Of a stretch of DNA of 64,000 nucleotides, positions 9,043 to 20,200 are shown one piece after another. Made by a program: the position numbers and the translations under genes. Under the pieces are notes generated by a model that had not been told where the DNA came from, made no database searches, and saw nothing but the letters and a program-made list of their open reading frames with translations. Source of the DNA: Deinococcus gobiensis I-0 (lineage in GTDB: Bacteria; Deinococcota; Deinococci; Deinococcales; Deinococcaceae); the NCBI RefSeq assembly GCF_000252445.1, contig NC_017790.1, forward strand, positions 2,214,501-2,278,500. Direction: 5' to 3'. The first letter of the stretch is position 1, and every line of letters begins with the position of its first letter.

Positions 9043-10287
9043 ATGAGGGCAGCAGGACTCAACTGGCAGGGACTCATGGAGCAGCTCCAGGGTGCCCTGC
9101 CCTACGCCGAGGTGACCGAGGCGTCGCTCGCGTATTTCAAGTATCCCAAACGCACGGTGAGCGTGAACCTGCCGGTGCGCATGGACGACGGCCGCGTGCA
9201 GGTGTTCCGGGGCTACCGCACGGTGCACAGCACGGCGCGCGGCCCCAGCATGGGCGGGGTGCGCTTCAAGGCCGGGGTCAGCGCCCACGAGTGCGAGGTG
9301 CTGGGGGCCATCATGACCCTCAAGGCGGCGGTGGCCGACCTGCCGCTGGGCGGGGCCAAGGGCGGCGTGGACGTGGACCCCGAGGCGCTGAGCCCGCACG
9401 AGCTTCAGGGCCTGACGCGGCGCTATACCTCCGAACTCGTGGAGCTGATCGGCCCCGGCGAGGACGTGCTGGCCCCCGACGTGGGCACCGACCAGCAGGT
9501 CATGGCCTGGGTACTCGACGCCTACGCCGAGAACACCGGCGAGACCCAGGGCGGCGTGGTGGTCGGCAAGCCGATGAGCCTGGGCGGCAGCTACGGCAGC
9601 AAGGACGCCCGGGGCCGCAGCGCCGCGCTGGTCGCCGCGCGCGTGCTGGAACACAATGGGGTGCCGCTGCACCGGGCGCGCGCCGCCGTGTACGGCTTCG
9701 GGGACGTGGGCCGCAAGGCCGCCCAGACCCTCGCCGACCAGGGCGCCCTGGTGGTCGCGGTCAGTGACCAGCACGGCGCGGCCTACGCCAGCGGCGGTCT
9801 GGACCTGGACGCCCTGTCGGCGTGGCGCGAGCAGAGCGGCAGTGTCGAGGGCTTCGGTACGGCGATCACGCCCGACGAGCTGCTGGGCCTGGACGTGGAC
9901 GTGCTCATGCTCGCCTACGACTACGGCACCATCAACGCCGGCAACGCCCACGCGGTGCGCGCCCGCTACGTCGTCGAGGCGACGAACCGCGCCGTACTGC
10001 CCGAAGCCGAGCGCTTCCTGGCCGAGCAGGGCGTGACCGTGCTGCCCGACCTCGTGGCCTCTATCGGCGGGCTGGTCGTCAACTACCTCGAATGGGTGCA
10101 GGACGCCAGCAACTTCTTCTGGACCGAAGAAGAGATCGAAGCCGCCATCGACCAGCGCGTGAACGCCGCCGTGGACACCGTGACCGAATTCATGCGGACG
10201 CGGCAAGTCGGCATGCGCACGGCCGCCTACGCCATCGCCCTGAACCGCCTGCACAGCGCCACGGTGATGCGCGGGGTGTATCCGTAA
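9043..10287 (+). CDS. gdhA: Glutamate dehydrogenase paralogue, probably non-catalytic regulatory subunit
   Basis: A 414-residue Glu/Leu/Phe/Val dehydrogenase-fold protein, but several active-site positions are altered. The substrate-binding Lys of the GPxKGGVR motif is Met70 (GPSMGGVRF); the coenzyme/substrate motifs PCDxxIPAA, EGANGPT and ANAGGV read [16 protein letters not shown] and ASIGGL. Lys106 (GGAKGG) and Asp146 (APDVGT) remain. In Thermus thermophilus a similar tandem pair forms a heterohexamer in which GdhA is regulatory and GdhB catalytic, activated by leucine. By analogy I infer the same here. An AAGGAG ribosome site precedes ATG 9043, and the catalytic paralogue follows 64 nt later. 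Confidence 0.82.
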   Translation: MRAAGLNWQGLMEQLQGALPYAEVTEASLAYFKYPKRTVSVNLPVRMDDGRVQVFRGYRTVHSTARGPSMGGVRFKAGVSAHECEVLGAIMTLKAAVADLPLGGAKGGVDVDPEALSPHELQGLTRRYTSELVELIGPGEDVLAPDVGTDQQVMAWVLDAYAENTGETQGGVVVGKPMSLGGSYGSKDARGRSAALVAARVLEHNGVPLHRARAAVYGFGDVGRKAAQTLADQGALVVAVSDQHGAAYASGGLDLDALSAWREQSGSVEGFGTAITPDELLGLDVDVLMLAYDYGTINAGNAHAVRARYVVEATNRAVLPEAERFLAEQGVTVLPDLVASIGGLVVNYLEWVQDASNFFWTEEEIEAAIDQRVNAAVDTVTEFMRTRQVGMRTAAYAIALNRLHSATVMRGVYP

Positions 10288-10351
10288 GCGTCCGCCGCCC
10301 TGACCGGCCCCCCCGTTTCCCTTTCGTCTCCCGACAAGGAGTTGCCCCACC

Positions 10352-11680
<1,329 letters not shown>

Positions 11681-11706
11681 GGCGCACAACCCACACCCGG
11701 CAAGAG

Positions 11707-11735
11707 AAAGAGGCGAAACCCGTATTCGCCTCTTT
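11707..11735 (+). terminator. Terminator of the gdh operon
   Basis: An 11-bp perfect stem, AAAGAGGCGAA paired with TTCGCCTCTTT, with a 7-nt loop, followed by TGTTCT. It lies 26 nt after the second dehydrogenase. The stem is unusually AT-containing for this genome. Confidence 0.88.
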
Positions 11736-11788
11736 GTTCTGCGAGCCATACGCCACACGCCGGGCACCTTTCCCCCTACCCTGAGGCC

Positions 11789-12460
11789 GTGCCTCCCGAA
11801 CTGACCGAGCTGCTGGAGTATTTTGAGCCGTTTTCGCTGCTGCGGCGGGACCTGCGCGGAGCGGCGACGCTGCTCACGCCGGGGGTGAACGTGCTGGCCC
11901 TGAACGCGGCGTACCTGCCCGCTGACGGCGAGGCGCTGATTCCCCTGCTCGGCGCGTGGCAGCGCGAACATGGCACGCCGCCGCTCGTCGCCTCGGTCAC
12001 GGCGCTGCCCGGCGAGGACGTGGGCGGCGTGCGGGTCGGCACGTACCTGCCCCAATCCGAGCCGGGAGTGATCGCGGTCGAGCAGGTCTCGCGCCTGGGG
12101 ATCGCCGCGTGGGCCGGCGTGCTGGCCGAGGCGCACGGCACACCCGCGTGGGCCGGCGCACTGGCCAGCCACTTCGGCGCGCGCCTGGAGGGGAGGCGTG
12201 ACTCTGCGCTGCTCATGGCCTACGCGGGGGGCGAAGCCATCGGGGCGCTGCTGTGGCGGGCCACGGCGCAGGGGGGCGCGGCGCACCTGTGGGGCACGCT
12301 GGACCCCGCCGCCGACGCGCCGCTGCTGAACATGGCGGCCGAACTCGGCGGCGGCTCCCTGCGCGCCAGCCTGCCCGACACCTCTCCCCTGACGGTCACG
12401 GACGAGGCGGTGGTGGTCTTCACGCGGCCGGCAGGGCAGGCCGGGCCGGCGCTGGACTGA
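11789..12460 (+). CDS. Uncharacterised protein, possibly a degenerate GNAT-like protein
   Basis: A 223-residue protein starting with GTG; TACCCT ends 6 nt before it, so a leaderless mRNA is likely. Two halves are visible: residues 1-120 with alternating beta/alpha pattern, and 130-215, where LLMAYAGGEAIGALLWR and AHLWGTLDPAADAPLL recall GNAT acetyltransferase strands but without the Q/RxxGxG/A acetyl-CoA loop. I do not assign a function. It follows the gdh terminator and converges on the PSD-like gene. Confidence 0.55.
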   Translation: MPPELTELLEYFEPFSLLRRDLRGAATLLTPGVNVLALNAAYLPADGEALIPLLGAWQREHGTPPLVASVTALPGEDVGGVRVGTYLPQSEPGVIAVEQVSRLGIAAWAGVLAEAHGTPAWAGALASHFGARLEGRRDSALLMAYAGGEAIGALLWRATAQGGAAHLWGTLDPAADAPLLNMAAELGGGSLRASLPDTSPLTVTDEAVVVFTRPAGQAGPALD

Positions 12461-12471
12461 CCGTCTCCCGC

Positions 12472-13143
12472 TCAGCCCAGGTGGGACAGCACCGTTTCTG
12501 CGCCGGTCACGTGGTCGCCCACGCCGACCTGCGGCGTCGCCCCCTCGGGCAGCGCGACGAGCACCATCCCGCCGCCCTCGGCATAGGCGGCCTTGTTGCC
12601 CGCGCGGGCCGGGTCGCCGGGGCGCAGGAAATTCAGGGTTTCGGCGTGGCTGCCCTGGTCGGGCAGGGCGACCGTCACCTCGCCGCCCTCCGGGGCGCGC
12701 AGGGTGAAGGTCAGGCGCGGCCGACCCAGCGCGGGCACCTCGGCGGGCTGGCCCAGCAGCAGGCGCGCGCGGGCGCCCAGGCCCAGGCCGGCCGCGCCGC
12801 CCTGCGCCGCCAGGGCGTCGGAGAATTCGGCGCGCACGACCTCGCCGCCCACCGGCTGATAGAGGTACTGCACGTCCAGCGGCCCCACGTACACCCCCAG
12901 CACCCAGCCCGTTGCCGGAGCTTCGGGCCAGCCGAGCAGCGCTGCCGCCGCCCCCTGGCCCTCGACCTGGCCGTCCGTCACGCGGCGCACGAGCAGCACG
13001 CGGCCGTCGGCGGGGCTGAGAACTGCGCCTGCCGCAGGCGTGGGCAGGCGCACCGGGTCACGGTAACGGTAGACCCCGCGCACATAGAGCGCCGCAGCGG
13101 CGGCGACAGAACCCAGAAGCAGAAGGCGGCGGGGAACACGCAT
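12472..13143 (-). CDS. Phosphatidylserine-decarboxylase-like protein lacking catalytic residues
   Basis: A 223-residue protein with an N-terminal hydrophobic anchor (LLLLGSVAAAAALYV). The PSD landmarks YRDPVRLPTP and SPADGRV are present at about residues 25-48. However, the region matching DYHRxHxP reads DVQYLYQP, so both His are lost, and no GS dipeptide of the self-cleaving, pyruvoyl-forming site appears near GGGMVLVALP. It is therefore probably not an active decarboxylase, and may bind lipid or act as a structural protein. ATG 13143 is chosen; TACACT ends 6 nt before it. Confidence 0.65.
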   Translation of the reverse strand: MRVPRRLLLLGSVAAAAALYVRGVYRYRDPVRLPTPAAGAVLSPADGRVLLVRRVTDGQVEGQGAAAALLGWPEAPATGWVLGVYVGPLDVQYLYQPVGGEVVRAEFSDALAAQGGAAGLGLGARARLLLGQPAEVPALGRPRLTFTLRAPEGGEVTVALPDQGSHAETLNFLRPGDPARAGNKAAYAEGGGMVLVALPEGATPQVGVGDHVTGAETVLSHLG

Positions 13144-13188
13144 GCCCCCAGTGTAGGGCACCGCTCCCCGCCGCCTCCCCTGAAGGAT

Positions 13189-14073
13189 TTACTGAGAAAC
13201 GTAGATCTGAACGGTGTTCAGCAGGTCGGGCTGCCCGGCCCCGGCCCCCTCGGTGCGGGTCAGGCCATTGACCACGTCCTGCCCCGAGAGCACCTGCCCG
13301 AACACAGTGTACTGCCCGCTCAGGAAATCGGCGGGGGCCAAGGTGATGTAGAACTGGCTGCCCTGCGAGTCGAGGCTGGCGGCGCGGGCCATGCCCAGCA
13401 CCCCGGCCTTGTCGAAGCGCAGGCCGTTGTTCACCTCGGCGGCGAAGTTGTAACCGGGGCCGCCCGTGCCCCACTGGGCCTGCAGTGCGGGATCGCTGCT
13501 CTGGGGGTCGCCGCCCTGCGCCACGAAGCCCTCGATCACGCGGTGGAAGCGGGTGCCGTCGTAGAAATGGTTCAGCGCCAGGAACACGAAGTTGTTCACG
13601 GCGACCGGGGCGGCCTTGGCGTTCAGCTCCAGCACCACGTCGCCCTTGGCCGTCTTCATGACGGCGCGGTAGGTCTTGGCCGGGTCGATGACGTTCTGAC
13701 TTCCCGTGAAGCGGGTCACGCGCGCGGCGCTGAGGTAGGGCACGGCCGTGAAGCCCGTCATGGCCGCCGTGCCCGTGGCGGCGGGGGTGGTCGCGGCCGG
13801 GGTCGTCGCATCGGGGGTCGTGACCGGGGCCGGGGCCGTACCGGTGGCCGCCGCGTCCGTGGCCGTGCTGGAAGCCGGAGCCGCCGTGCCCGTCTGGGAC
13901 GTCGCCGCGCCCGTGCCCGCCGCCGTCGCCGCCGTTCCCGCCGCGCCGCTGTCGGCCGTCAGCGCCAGGGTGCCGTTGGGCTGGAGGGTATAGGTGCGCG
14001 TCACGGCGGGCATCGTGGGCGCGCAGGCGGCGAGGCTCAGACCGATCAGGACCAGCGGCAGACTCTTCAACAT
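13189..14073 (-). CDS. Lipoprotein cyclophilin-type peptidyl-prolyl isomerase
   Basis: A 294-residue protein. A lipoprotein signal (MLKSLPLVLIGLSLAAC, lipobox LAAC) is followed by about 95 residues of Ala/Thr/Gly/Pro-rich linker, then a cyclophilin domain with YDGTRFHRVIEGFVAQGGD, GSQFYITLAP and YTVFGQVLSG. The FHR and QGGD elements of the active site are intact. It should catalyse proline isomerisation on the outer side of the inner membrane. TAGGCT ends 7 nt before the ATG. It lies 82 nt behind lrp on the same strand. Confidence 0.9.
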   Translation of the reverse strand: MLKSLPLVLIGLSLAACAPTMPAVTRTYTLQPNGTLALTADSGAAGTAATAAGTGAATSQTGTAAPASSTATDAAATGTAPAPVTTPDATTPAATTPAATGTAAMTGFTAVPYLSAARVTRFTGSQNVIDPAKTYRAVMKTAKGDVVLELNAKAAPVAVNNFVFLALNHFYDGTRFHRVIEGFVAQGGDPQSSDPALQAQWGTGGPGYNFAAEVNNGLRFDKAGVLGMARAASLDSQGSQFYITLAPADFLSGQYTVFGQVLSGQDVVNGLTRTEGAGAGQPDLLNTVQIYVSQ

Positions 14074-14155
14074 GCCCCACAGCCTACCCGGCGGCAGATG
14101 TGGGGCATGGGAGAAAAATTGTGAGAACGTCCATGCTCCGGCCCTCAGCGGGCCT

Positions 14156-14638
14156 TCACTCCAGCGGCAGGCTGGTCGTGTATTTCTCCTGCTTGACGAT
14201 GATGGTGCTGTCGGTGTTGCGCACGCCCGGAATGGCCGCGAGCACCTCGACCAGAAAATTCTGGTAGGCGTCGAGGTCGGCCACGCACACCTTGAGCAGG
14301 TAGTCGGTGTCGCCCAGGCACAGGTAACACTCCAGCACCTCGGGGCGGGCACGCATCTTGTCGGCGAAGTCCTCGAAGCCCTGCTTGGTCTGCTTGTCCA
14401 GGGTCACGCGCACCATGACCATCAGATCGCGGTTGACCAGTTTGGGGTCGAGCAGCGCGACGTAACGGTGGATCACGCCTTCTTCCTCCAGCCGCCGCAC
14501 CCGGCGCAGCGTGGGCGCGGGCGTCAGGCCGATCTCGTCGGCGAGTTCGGTGTTGGGGATGCGTGCGTCGCGCTGGAGGATGGACAGAATGCGGCGGTCG
14601 GTGGCGTCCAGATCGGGGGCGGAGTGGCGCTGCATCAT
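14156..14638 (-). CDS. Lrp/AsnC family transcriptional regulator
   Basis: A 160-residue protein. Residues 8-60 form the AsnC-type helix-turn-helix (LDATDRRILSILQRDARIPN, LADEIGLTPAPTLRRVRRLE), and residues 70-150 the ligand-binding RAM domain (VTLDKQ, PEVLECYLCLGDTDYLLKV). It is divergent from ald, encoding alanine dehydrogenase, and Lrp proteins beside ald genes commonly control them in response to alanine. Either ATG 14638 or ATG 14635 could be used; a TAGAAT box lies 8 nt before the first. Confidence 0.92.
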   Translation of the reverse strand: MMQRHSAPDLDATDRRILSILQRDARIPNTELADEIGLTPAPTLRRVRRLEEEGVIHRYVALLDPKLVNRDLMVMVRVTLDKQTKQGFEDFADKMRARPEVLECYLCLGDTDYLLKVCVADLDAYQNFLVEVLAAIPGVRNTDSTIIVKQEKYTTSLPLE

Positions 14639-14659
14639 GGAAGCGTATTCTAGCAAATC

Positions 14660-14741
14660 GGCGCAATCCTGTTGCCCTGCTCATCCATATAACGCCCCTG
14701 GGCGCAATCCCGATCGTCCGTTCCCCTGCTACCATTGCGCC
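14660..14741. promoter_or_regulatory. Three GGCGCAAT copies in the lrp-ald intergenic region: candidate Lrp operator
   Basis: GGCGCAAT occurs at 14660-14667 and 14701-14708 on the plus strand (both as GGCGCAATCC) and inverted at 14734-14741. The spacings are about four and three helical turns. The last copy overlaps the start of the ald promoter region, just after the -10-like TACCAT at 14730-14735, and the first lies just upstream of the lrp -10. This arrangement suits phased Lrp octamer binding that controls both genes. Confidence 0.5.
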
Positions 14742-14796
14742 ACACCGACAGACATCTCGCCCGCAGGCCCCCTGCGCGGCGCGGAGGAGTACGCCT

Positions 14797-15906
14797 ATGC
14801 GAATTGGACTGCCCAAGGAAATCAAAGTCAAGGAAAACCGCGTCGCCCTCACCCCCGGCGGGGTCGGCACCCTGGTCCGGCGCGGCCATCAGGTCACGGT
14901 CGAGCGCGGCGCGGGGCTGGGCAGCGGCATCGCCGACCACGAGTACGAACAGGCCGGCGCGACGCTGGGTTCGGCCGCCGACGCCTGGGCCGCCGAGATG
15001 GTGGTCAAGGTCAAGGAGCCGGTCGCCAGCGAGTACGGCTACCTGCGCCCCGACCTGCTGCTGTTCACGTACCTGCACCTCGCCGCCGACCGGCCGCTGA
15101 CCGACGCCCTGATGCAGAGCGGCACGGCCGCCGTCGCCTACGAGACCGTGCAGCTCCCCGACGGCAGCCTGCCCCTGCTCATGCCCATGTCGGAAGTCGC
15201 GGGTCGCCTGAGCGTGCAGGCGGGCGCGTACCACCTGCAAAAGCCGGTGGGCGGACGCGGCGTGCTGCTGGGCGGCGTGCCGGGCGTGCAGGCCGGACAC
15301 GTGGTGATCGTGGGCGGCGGCGTCGTGGGCACCAACGCGGCCAAGATGGCGATGGGCCTGGGCGCCAAGGTGACGGTACTCGACGTGTCGCACCGCCGCC
15401 TGACCTACCTCGACGACGTGTTCTTCGGCAAGCTGACCACCATGATGAGCAGCGAGGCCAACATCCGCGCCCTGCTCCCCGAAACCGACCTGCTCATCGG
15501 CGCGGTCCTCATTCCCGGCGCCAAGGCCCCGCACCTCGTGACGCGCGACATGCTGCCGCTGATGCAGGAAGGCAGCGTCATCGTGGACGTGGCGGTGGAC
15601 CAGGGCGGCTGCGTCGAGACCATCCACCCGACCACCCACGACGACCCCACCTATCTCGTGGACGGCGTGATCCACTACGGCGTGGCGAACATGCCCGGGG
15701 CCGTGCCGCGCACGAGCACCTTCGCCCTGACCAATCAGACCCTGCCCTATGCCCTGCTGCTGGCCGACCACGGCCTGAATGCCCTGCACCGTAATCCGGC
15801 CCTGCTGCGCGGCCTGAACACCCTGCGCGGCCAGCTCACCTACGCGGGCGTGGCCGACGCGCTGGAACTGCCCAGCGTGACCCCCGAAGCGGCGCTCGCG
15901 GGCTGA
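14797..15906 (+). CDS. ald: Alanine dehydrogenase
   Basis: A 369-residue NAD-dependent enzyme converting L-alanine to pyruvate and ammonia. It begins MRIGLPKEIKVKENRVALTP, carries the catalytic-Lys region MVVKVKEPV, the Rossmann motif VIVGGGVVGTNAAKMAMGLG, and the C-terminal HYGVANMPGAVPRTSTFAL, all diagnostic. Full length for the family. ATG 14797 has GGAGGAG 9 nt upstream. It probably responds to the divergent Lrp regulator. Confidence 0.96.
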   Translation: MRIGLPKEIKVKENRVALTPGGVGTLVRRGHQVTVERGAGLGSGIADHEYEQAGATLGSAADAWAAEMVVKVKEPVASEYGYLRPDLLLFTYLHLAADRPLTDALMQSGTAAVAYETVQLPDGSLPLLMPMSEVAGRLSVQAGAYHLQKPVGGRGVLLGGVPGVQAGHVVIVGGGVVGTNAAKMAMGLGAKVTVLDVSHRRLTYLDDVFFGKLTTMMSSEANIRALLPETDLLIGAVLIPGAKAPHLVTRDMLPLMQEGSVIVDVAVDQGGCVETIHPTTHDDPTYLVDGVIHYGVANMPGAVPRTSTFALTNQTLPYALLLADHGLNALHRNPALLRGLNTLRGQLTYAGVADALELPSVTPEAALAG

Positions 15907-15915
15907 ACGCAGGCG

Positions 15916-15958
15916 CAGGGCGGGCGAGGAGGGACAGGGTCTCCCCTGGCCCGCCCTG
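15916..15958 (+). terminator. GC-rich hairpin after ald
   Basis: CAGGGCGGGC (15916-15925) and GCCCGCCCTG (15949-15958) are perfect inverse copies, 10 nt past the ald stop. There is no T tract, so it may act as an RNA-stabilising or factor-assisted end. Nothing else was seen in the 183 bp before the next gene. Confidence 0.55.
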
Positions 15959-16089
15959 CCGCCGCCGACTGTTCAGTTCGATGCCGCCCACAGCGGTGTT
16001 CAGTGGCATTGAGGGGCGGACGGGCCGCCCCCCGACGCCACTTCCAAGCCCGGCCCTTCTCAGGTGCTCGGTCCCTCTGGATTCTGAGC

Positions 16090-17265
<1,176 letters not shown>

Positions 17266-17331
17266 GCGCCGGAGCATAGGGCGCGGCGGCGCGCAGGAGT
17301 CCCCGGGAGCGGGACAGGCGCGCGGCGGGTT

Positions 17332-17625
17332 TCAGTCGCCCACGAACACCATCCGGGGAAACTGACCCGCCTCGCCGGGGTCTCCCAGGCCCGTCTCGGC
17401 CCCGTCGCGCAGCTTTTTCAGGGCCAGGGCCACGCTCGGCCCCTCGCCGTACATCTGCGCGGCCTCGTCGGTGAGCAGCAGTTCCAGCCCCCGCCCCCCC
17501 GCCTCGGCGCGCAGCAGCCGCCCGCCGCGCACGGGCCGCTCGGTCACGGCCACGCCCGCCGGAAAGCCGGCCAGCTCCACCTGATGCGCGAAGTCGGGAT
17601 CGGGCTGGCCGGAGGTCGGGGTCAT
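17332..17625 (-). CDS. Small protein of unknown function
   Basis: A 97-residue protein with no recognised family. It is Gly- and Leu-rich, with [19 protein letters not shown] and a helical [11 protein letters not shown], and no membrane segment. A CACAAT box ends 6 nt before the ATG, a weak leaderless promoter. Codon use matches neighbours, so it is probably real. Confidence 0.5.
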   Translation of the reverse strand: MTPTSGQPDPDFAHQVELAGFPAGVAVTERPVRGGRLLRAEAGGRGLELLLTDEAAQMYGEGPSVALALKKLRDGAETGLGDPGEAGQFPRMVFVGD

Positions 17626-17715
17626 CGGTTCATTGTGCGCCGCGCAGCCAGGATGGGGGCGCAGGCATCAGAAACGGTCAAGTGGCCGGTGCGCAACCCG
17701 ACGTGGGCCCGCCCC

Positions 17716-17976
17716 TCAGGAGCGCGACGGAAAGGCGAGGTAGCCCTCGAAGAGTCGGCGGTGGAACTGCCGGCTCGGCCGCTCGGTCAGCGTGCCCTGC
17801 ATCACGCCGTTCTGGGTGGTGACCTGCACCTCGCAGCGCCCGTTGTTCAGCAGGCAGGCGCGGCTCAGGGCTTCCAGATCGGTGAGTGACCCGCCCTTGG
17901 GCAGCCCGGTGGTGTCGGCGGAAATCGTGAGCCGCTTGTTCGGGGCGACGTGGTACTGACCTTCCAGAGTAAGCAT
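17716..17976 (-). CDS. Small protein of unknown function
   Basis: An 86-residue protein, [20 protein letters not shown] and onwards, with two Cys ([12 protein letters not shown]) and a beta-strand pattern. No family recognised. TAAGGT ends 6 nt before the ATG, a good leaderless promoter, which supports it as a gene. It is divergent from rarA. Confidence 0.6.
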   Translation of the reverse strand: MLTLEGQYHVAPNKRLTISADTTGLPKGGSLTDLEALSRACLLNNGRCEVQVTTQNGVMQGTLTERPSRQFHRRLFEGYLAFPSRS

Positions 17977-18102
17977 CCCTACACCTTACGGCCTGTGGGC
18001 CAGCGCAATTGCGGCCCAGACCGGACCCGGCTGCCCCGCCGCCTCCGCCGAGTGTGCCCGCCGCGCCTGCGTCCCCCGGCGAAGCCCGCTATGCTCGCGC
18101 GC

Positions 18103-19416
18103 ATGACCCTGTTCGACCCCCCGGCCCCCCTGGCCGAGCGGCTGCGCCCGCGCAACGTGGCCGAGGTGGTCGGCCAGAGCAAGCTGCTGGGGCCGGGCCG
18201 CCCGCTGACCCGTGTGCTGGCCTCGGGCCGTCTGGGCAGCCTGATCCTGTGGGGGCCGCCGGGGGTGGGCAAGACCACGCTCGCGCGCCTGATCGCCGGG
18301 GAGGTCGGGGCGCACTTCGTCGCGCTCTCGGCCGTCTCGGCGGGCGTCAAGGACGTGCGCGAGGCGGTGGCCGAGGCCGAGCGGGTGCGCGGGCGCGGGC
18401 AGAAGACGGTCCTGTTTCTCGACGAGATCCACCGCTTCAACAAGGCGCAGCAGGACGCCCTGCTTCCCCACGTCGAGTCGGGCCTGCTGACATTGATCGG
18501 CGCGACGACCGAGAACCCCAGCTTCGAGGTGAATCCGGCGCTGCGCTCGCGTGCCCGCACGCTGGTCCTGGAGGCCCTGACACCCGAGGAGATTCGCGGC
18601 CTGCTGGAGCGCGCCCTGACCGACCCGCGCGGGCTGCCGGGCGTGGGCGCCGAGGCGGGCGCGCTGGACCTGCTGGCCCGGCTGGCCGACGGCGACGCAC
18701 GCCGGGCGCTGAGCACCCTGGAGGTCGCCGCGACCCTGAGCGACCCCGTGACCGAGGACGCCGTCACCGAGGCTTTCGGGCGGCACCTGCCCCAGATGGA
18801 CAAGAACGGCGAGGACTTCTACAACCTGATCTCCGCGCTGCACAAGAGCGTGCGCGGGTCGCACGTGGACGGCGCGCTGTACTGGCTGGCCCGCATGGTC
18901 GAGGGCGGGGCCGACCCCCTGTACGTCGCCCGGCGCGTGGTGCGCATGGCCGCCGAGGACATCGGGCTGGCCGACCCTCAGGCGCTGCGGCTGGCCATCG
19001 CCGCGCGCGACACGGTCGAATTCCTGGGCAGCCCTGAGGGCGACCTCGCGCTGGCGCAGGCGGTCGTATACCTCGCCCTGGCGCCCAAGAGCAACAGCGT
19101 GTACGTGGCCTGGAAACGCGCGCTGGACGCCGTGCGTGAGGGCGAAACCCTGCCCATCCCCCTGCACCTGCGCAACGCCCCCACCGCCCTGATGCGCGTT
19201 CAGGGCTACGGCCAGGGGTACGCCTACTACTTCGACGACCCCGAGGGCTCCTTCGCGCAGGACTACCTGCCGGGGGGCGCGCGGCTGGACCTCTACGCCC
19301 CGACCGGCGAGGGCTGGGAGGCGCGGGTAGAGGGGCGCTGGCGCAAATTGCAGGAGGCGCACGGCGAGGCCCCGGAGCCGGAGGAATCAGAGGACACCGC
19401 ACCAGGGGCGCCGTAA
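18103..19416 (+). CDS. rarA: Replication-associated recombination protein A (RarA/MgsA), AAA+ ATPase
   Basis: A 437-residue clamp-loader-like AAA+ ATPase acting at stalled replication forks. Residues 1-20 have the RarA pattern [16 protein letters not shown]; Walker A is GPPGVGKTT, Walker B/sensor [15 protein letters not shown], and [18 protein letters not shown] follows. The C-terminal tetramerisation part has [19 protein letters not shown] and [15 protein letters not shown]. The last 30 residues are an acidic tail. The first ATG in the region (18091) sits inside the TATGCT -10 box, so ATG 18103 is chosen; the mRNA is probably leaderless. Confidence 0.95.
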   Translation: MTLFDPPAPLAERLRPRNVAEVVGQSKLLGPGRPLTRVLASGRLGSLILWGPPGVGKTTLARLIAGEVGAHFVALSAVSAGVKDVREAVAEAERVRGRGQKTVLFLDEIHRFNKAQQDALLPHVESGLLTLIGATTENPSFEVNPALRSRARTLVLEALTPEEIRGLLERALTDPRGLPGVGAEAGALDLLARLADGDARRALSTLEVAATLSDPVTEDAVTEAFGRHLPQMDKNGEDFYNLISALHKSVRGSHVDGALYWLARMVEGGADPLYVARRVVRMAAEDIGLADPQALRLAIAARDTVEFLGSPEGDLALAQAVVYLALAPKSNSVYVAWKRALDAVREGETLPIPLHLRNAPTALMRVQGYGQGYAYYFDDPEGSFAQDYLPGGARLDLYAPTGEGWEARVEGRWRKLQEAHGEAPEPEESEDTAPGAP

Positions 19417-19469
19417 CTCTGCCGGAGCCCTCAAACCCGGCAAGGCCCGGCGACTCTTCCGGACACCGT

Positions 19470-19880
19470 ATGACCCCGGCGCTCCTCACCTTCACCCCCT
19501 TTACGGCCGCCGACGTGCAGCGGCTCACGCGCTGGCTACAGGCCCCGCACGTGCGCGCCTTCTGGGACGACGGCGAGCGCGACGAGGCCGCCGTGGCCGC
19601 GAGCTACGGCCTCCCGGACAGCGAAATGTGCTCATGCGGGTGGACGGGCGGCCGGTGGGCTTCCTCCAGACCGTGGAGGTCGGCCCCGGTGGCCGAAAGC
19701 TGAGCGTTCGCCGACCACTGGCAGGGGCGGCGGCCCGGGCTGCGGCGGCTGGTCATCGACCCCGACGAGCGCAACGTACGGGCACGCCGGGCGTACGAGA
19801 AAGCGGGCTTCGTGGCTGCCGGCGTGCTGGACGGGGACGAGGGCAACCGCCGCCTGATCCTCACCCGCGAGCTGCCCTGA
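19470..19880 (+). pseudogene. Broken GNAT acetyltransferase gene
   Basis: An N-terminal GNAT part in one frame ([40 protein letters not shown]) is followed after two extra bases near 19626 by VLMRVDGRPVGFLQTVEVG in another frame. Returning to the first frame, but beyond a TGA at 19701, comes AFADHWQGRRPGLRRLVIDP and RRAYEKAGFVAAGVLDGD. The central acetyl-CoA-binding RGxG region is missing, so the gene has a frameshift and an internal deletion. It resembles AAC(6')-like acetyltransferases. A sequencing error cannot explain the missing middle. Confidence 0.8.
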
Positions 19881-20200
19881 CACCTGCCCTGAAAAAAGCC
19901 CGCCTCCTCCGGGAAGAGGAAGACGGACCGGGTGGTGCGGAAAATGGGCGCGGCGCTGGCTCCCGCGTCGGAGCCGTGGTCGTGAAGGGTGCAGGGTGAC
20001 AGGTCAGCGGTGAACAGTGCTGGGCTGCCGGGTAAAGGGGGTGACGCGGCCCCGCGCGTCTCAGCCTCCGACTCGACGAACCCCGCCGGAGGAATAGGGT
20101 TTGGCCCCCGCCCGCGAAAGGCAGCTGCCGGCCCGTCCCCACTGTGCGCCCCGGCACGCCAGGGGTCAAGCGCCCCAGGAGCCCCACCCCAGGAACCGGA
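19881..20200. other. 320-bp gene-free stretch between the broken GNAT gene and DIP1984
   Basis: Apart from the minus-strand terminator at 19892-19928, I see no convincing coding frame, tRNA or repeat here. Stops are frequent and the composition is slightly less GC-rich near 19890-20010. It may include the 3' untranslated region of the DIP1984 gene and decayed sequence from the neighbouring pseudogene. Confidence 0.4.
19892..19928 (-). terminator. Rho-independent terminator for the minus-strand DIP1984 transcript
   Basis: On the minus strand GTCCG-T-CTTCCTC pairs with GAGGAGG-CGGGC around a TTCCCG loop (12 pairs with one bulged T), followed by six T. It sits about 270 nt past the stop of the DIP1984 gene, so that transcript would have a long tail. 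Confidence 0.7.

Noticed and set aside
18091..18102. Earlier ATG for rarA
   Set aside because: It lies within the TATGCT -10 box itself, so the mRNA would begin after it. The same applies to 27290 and 22955.
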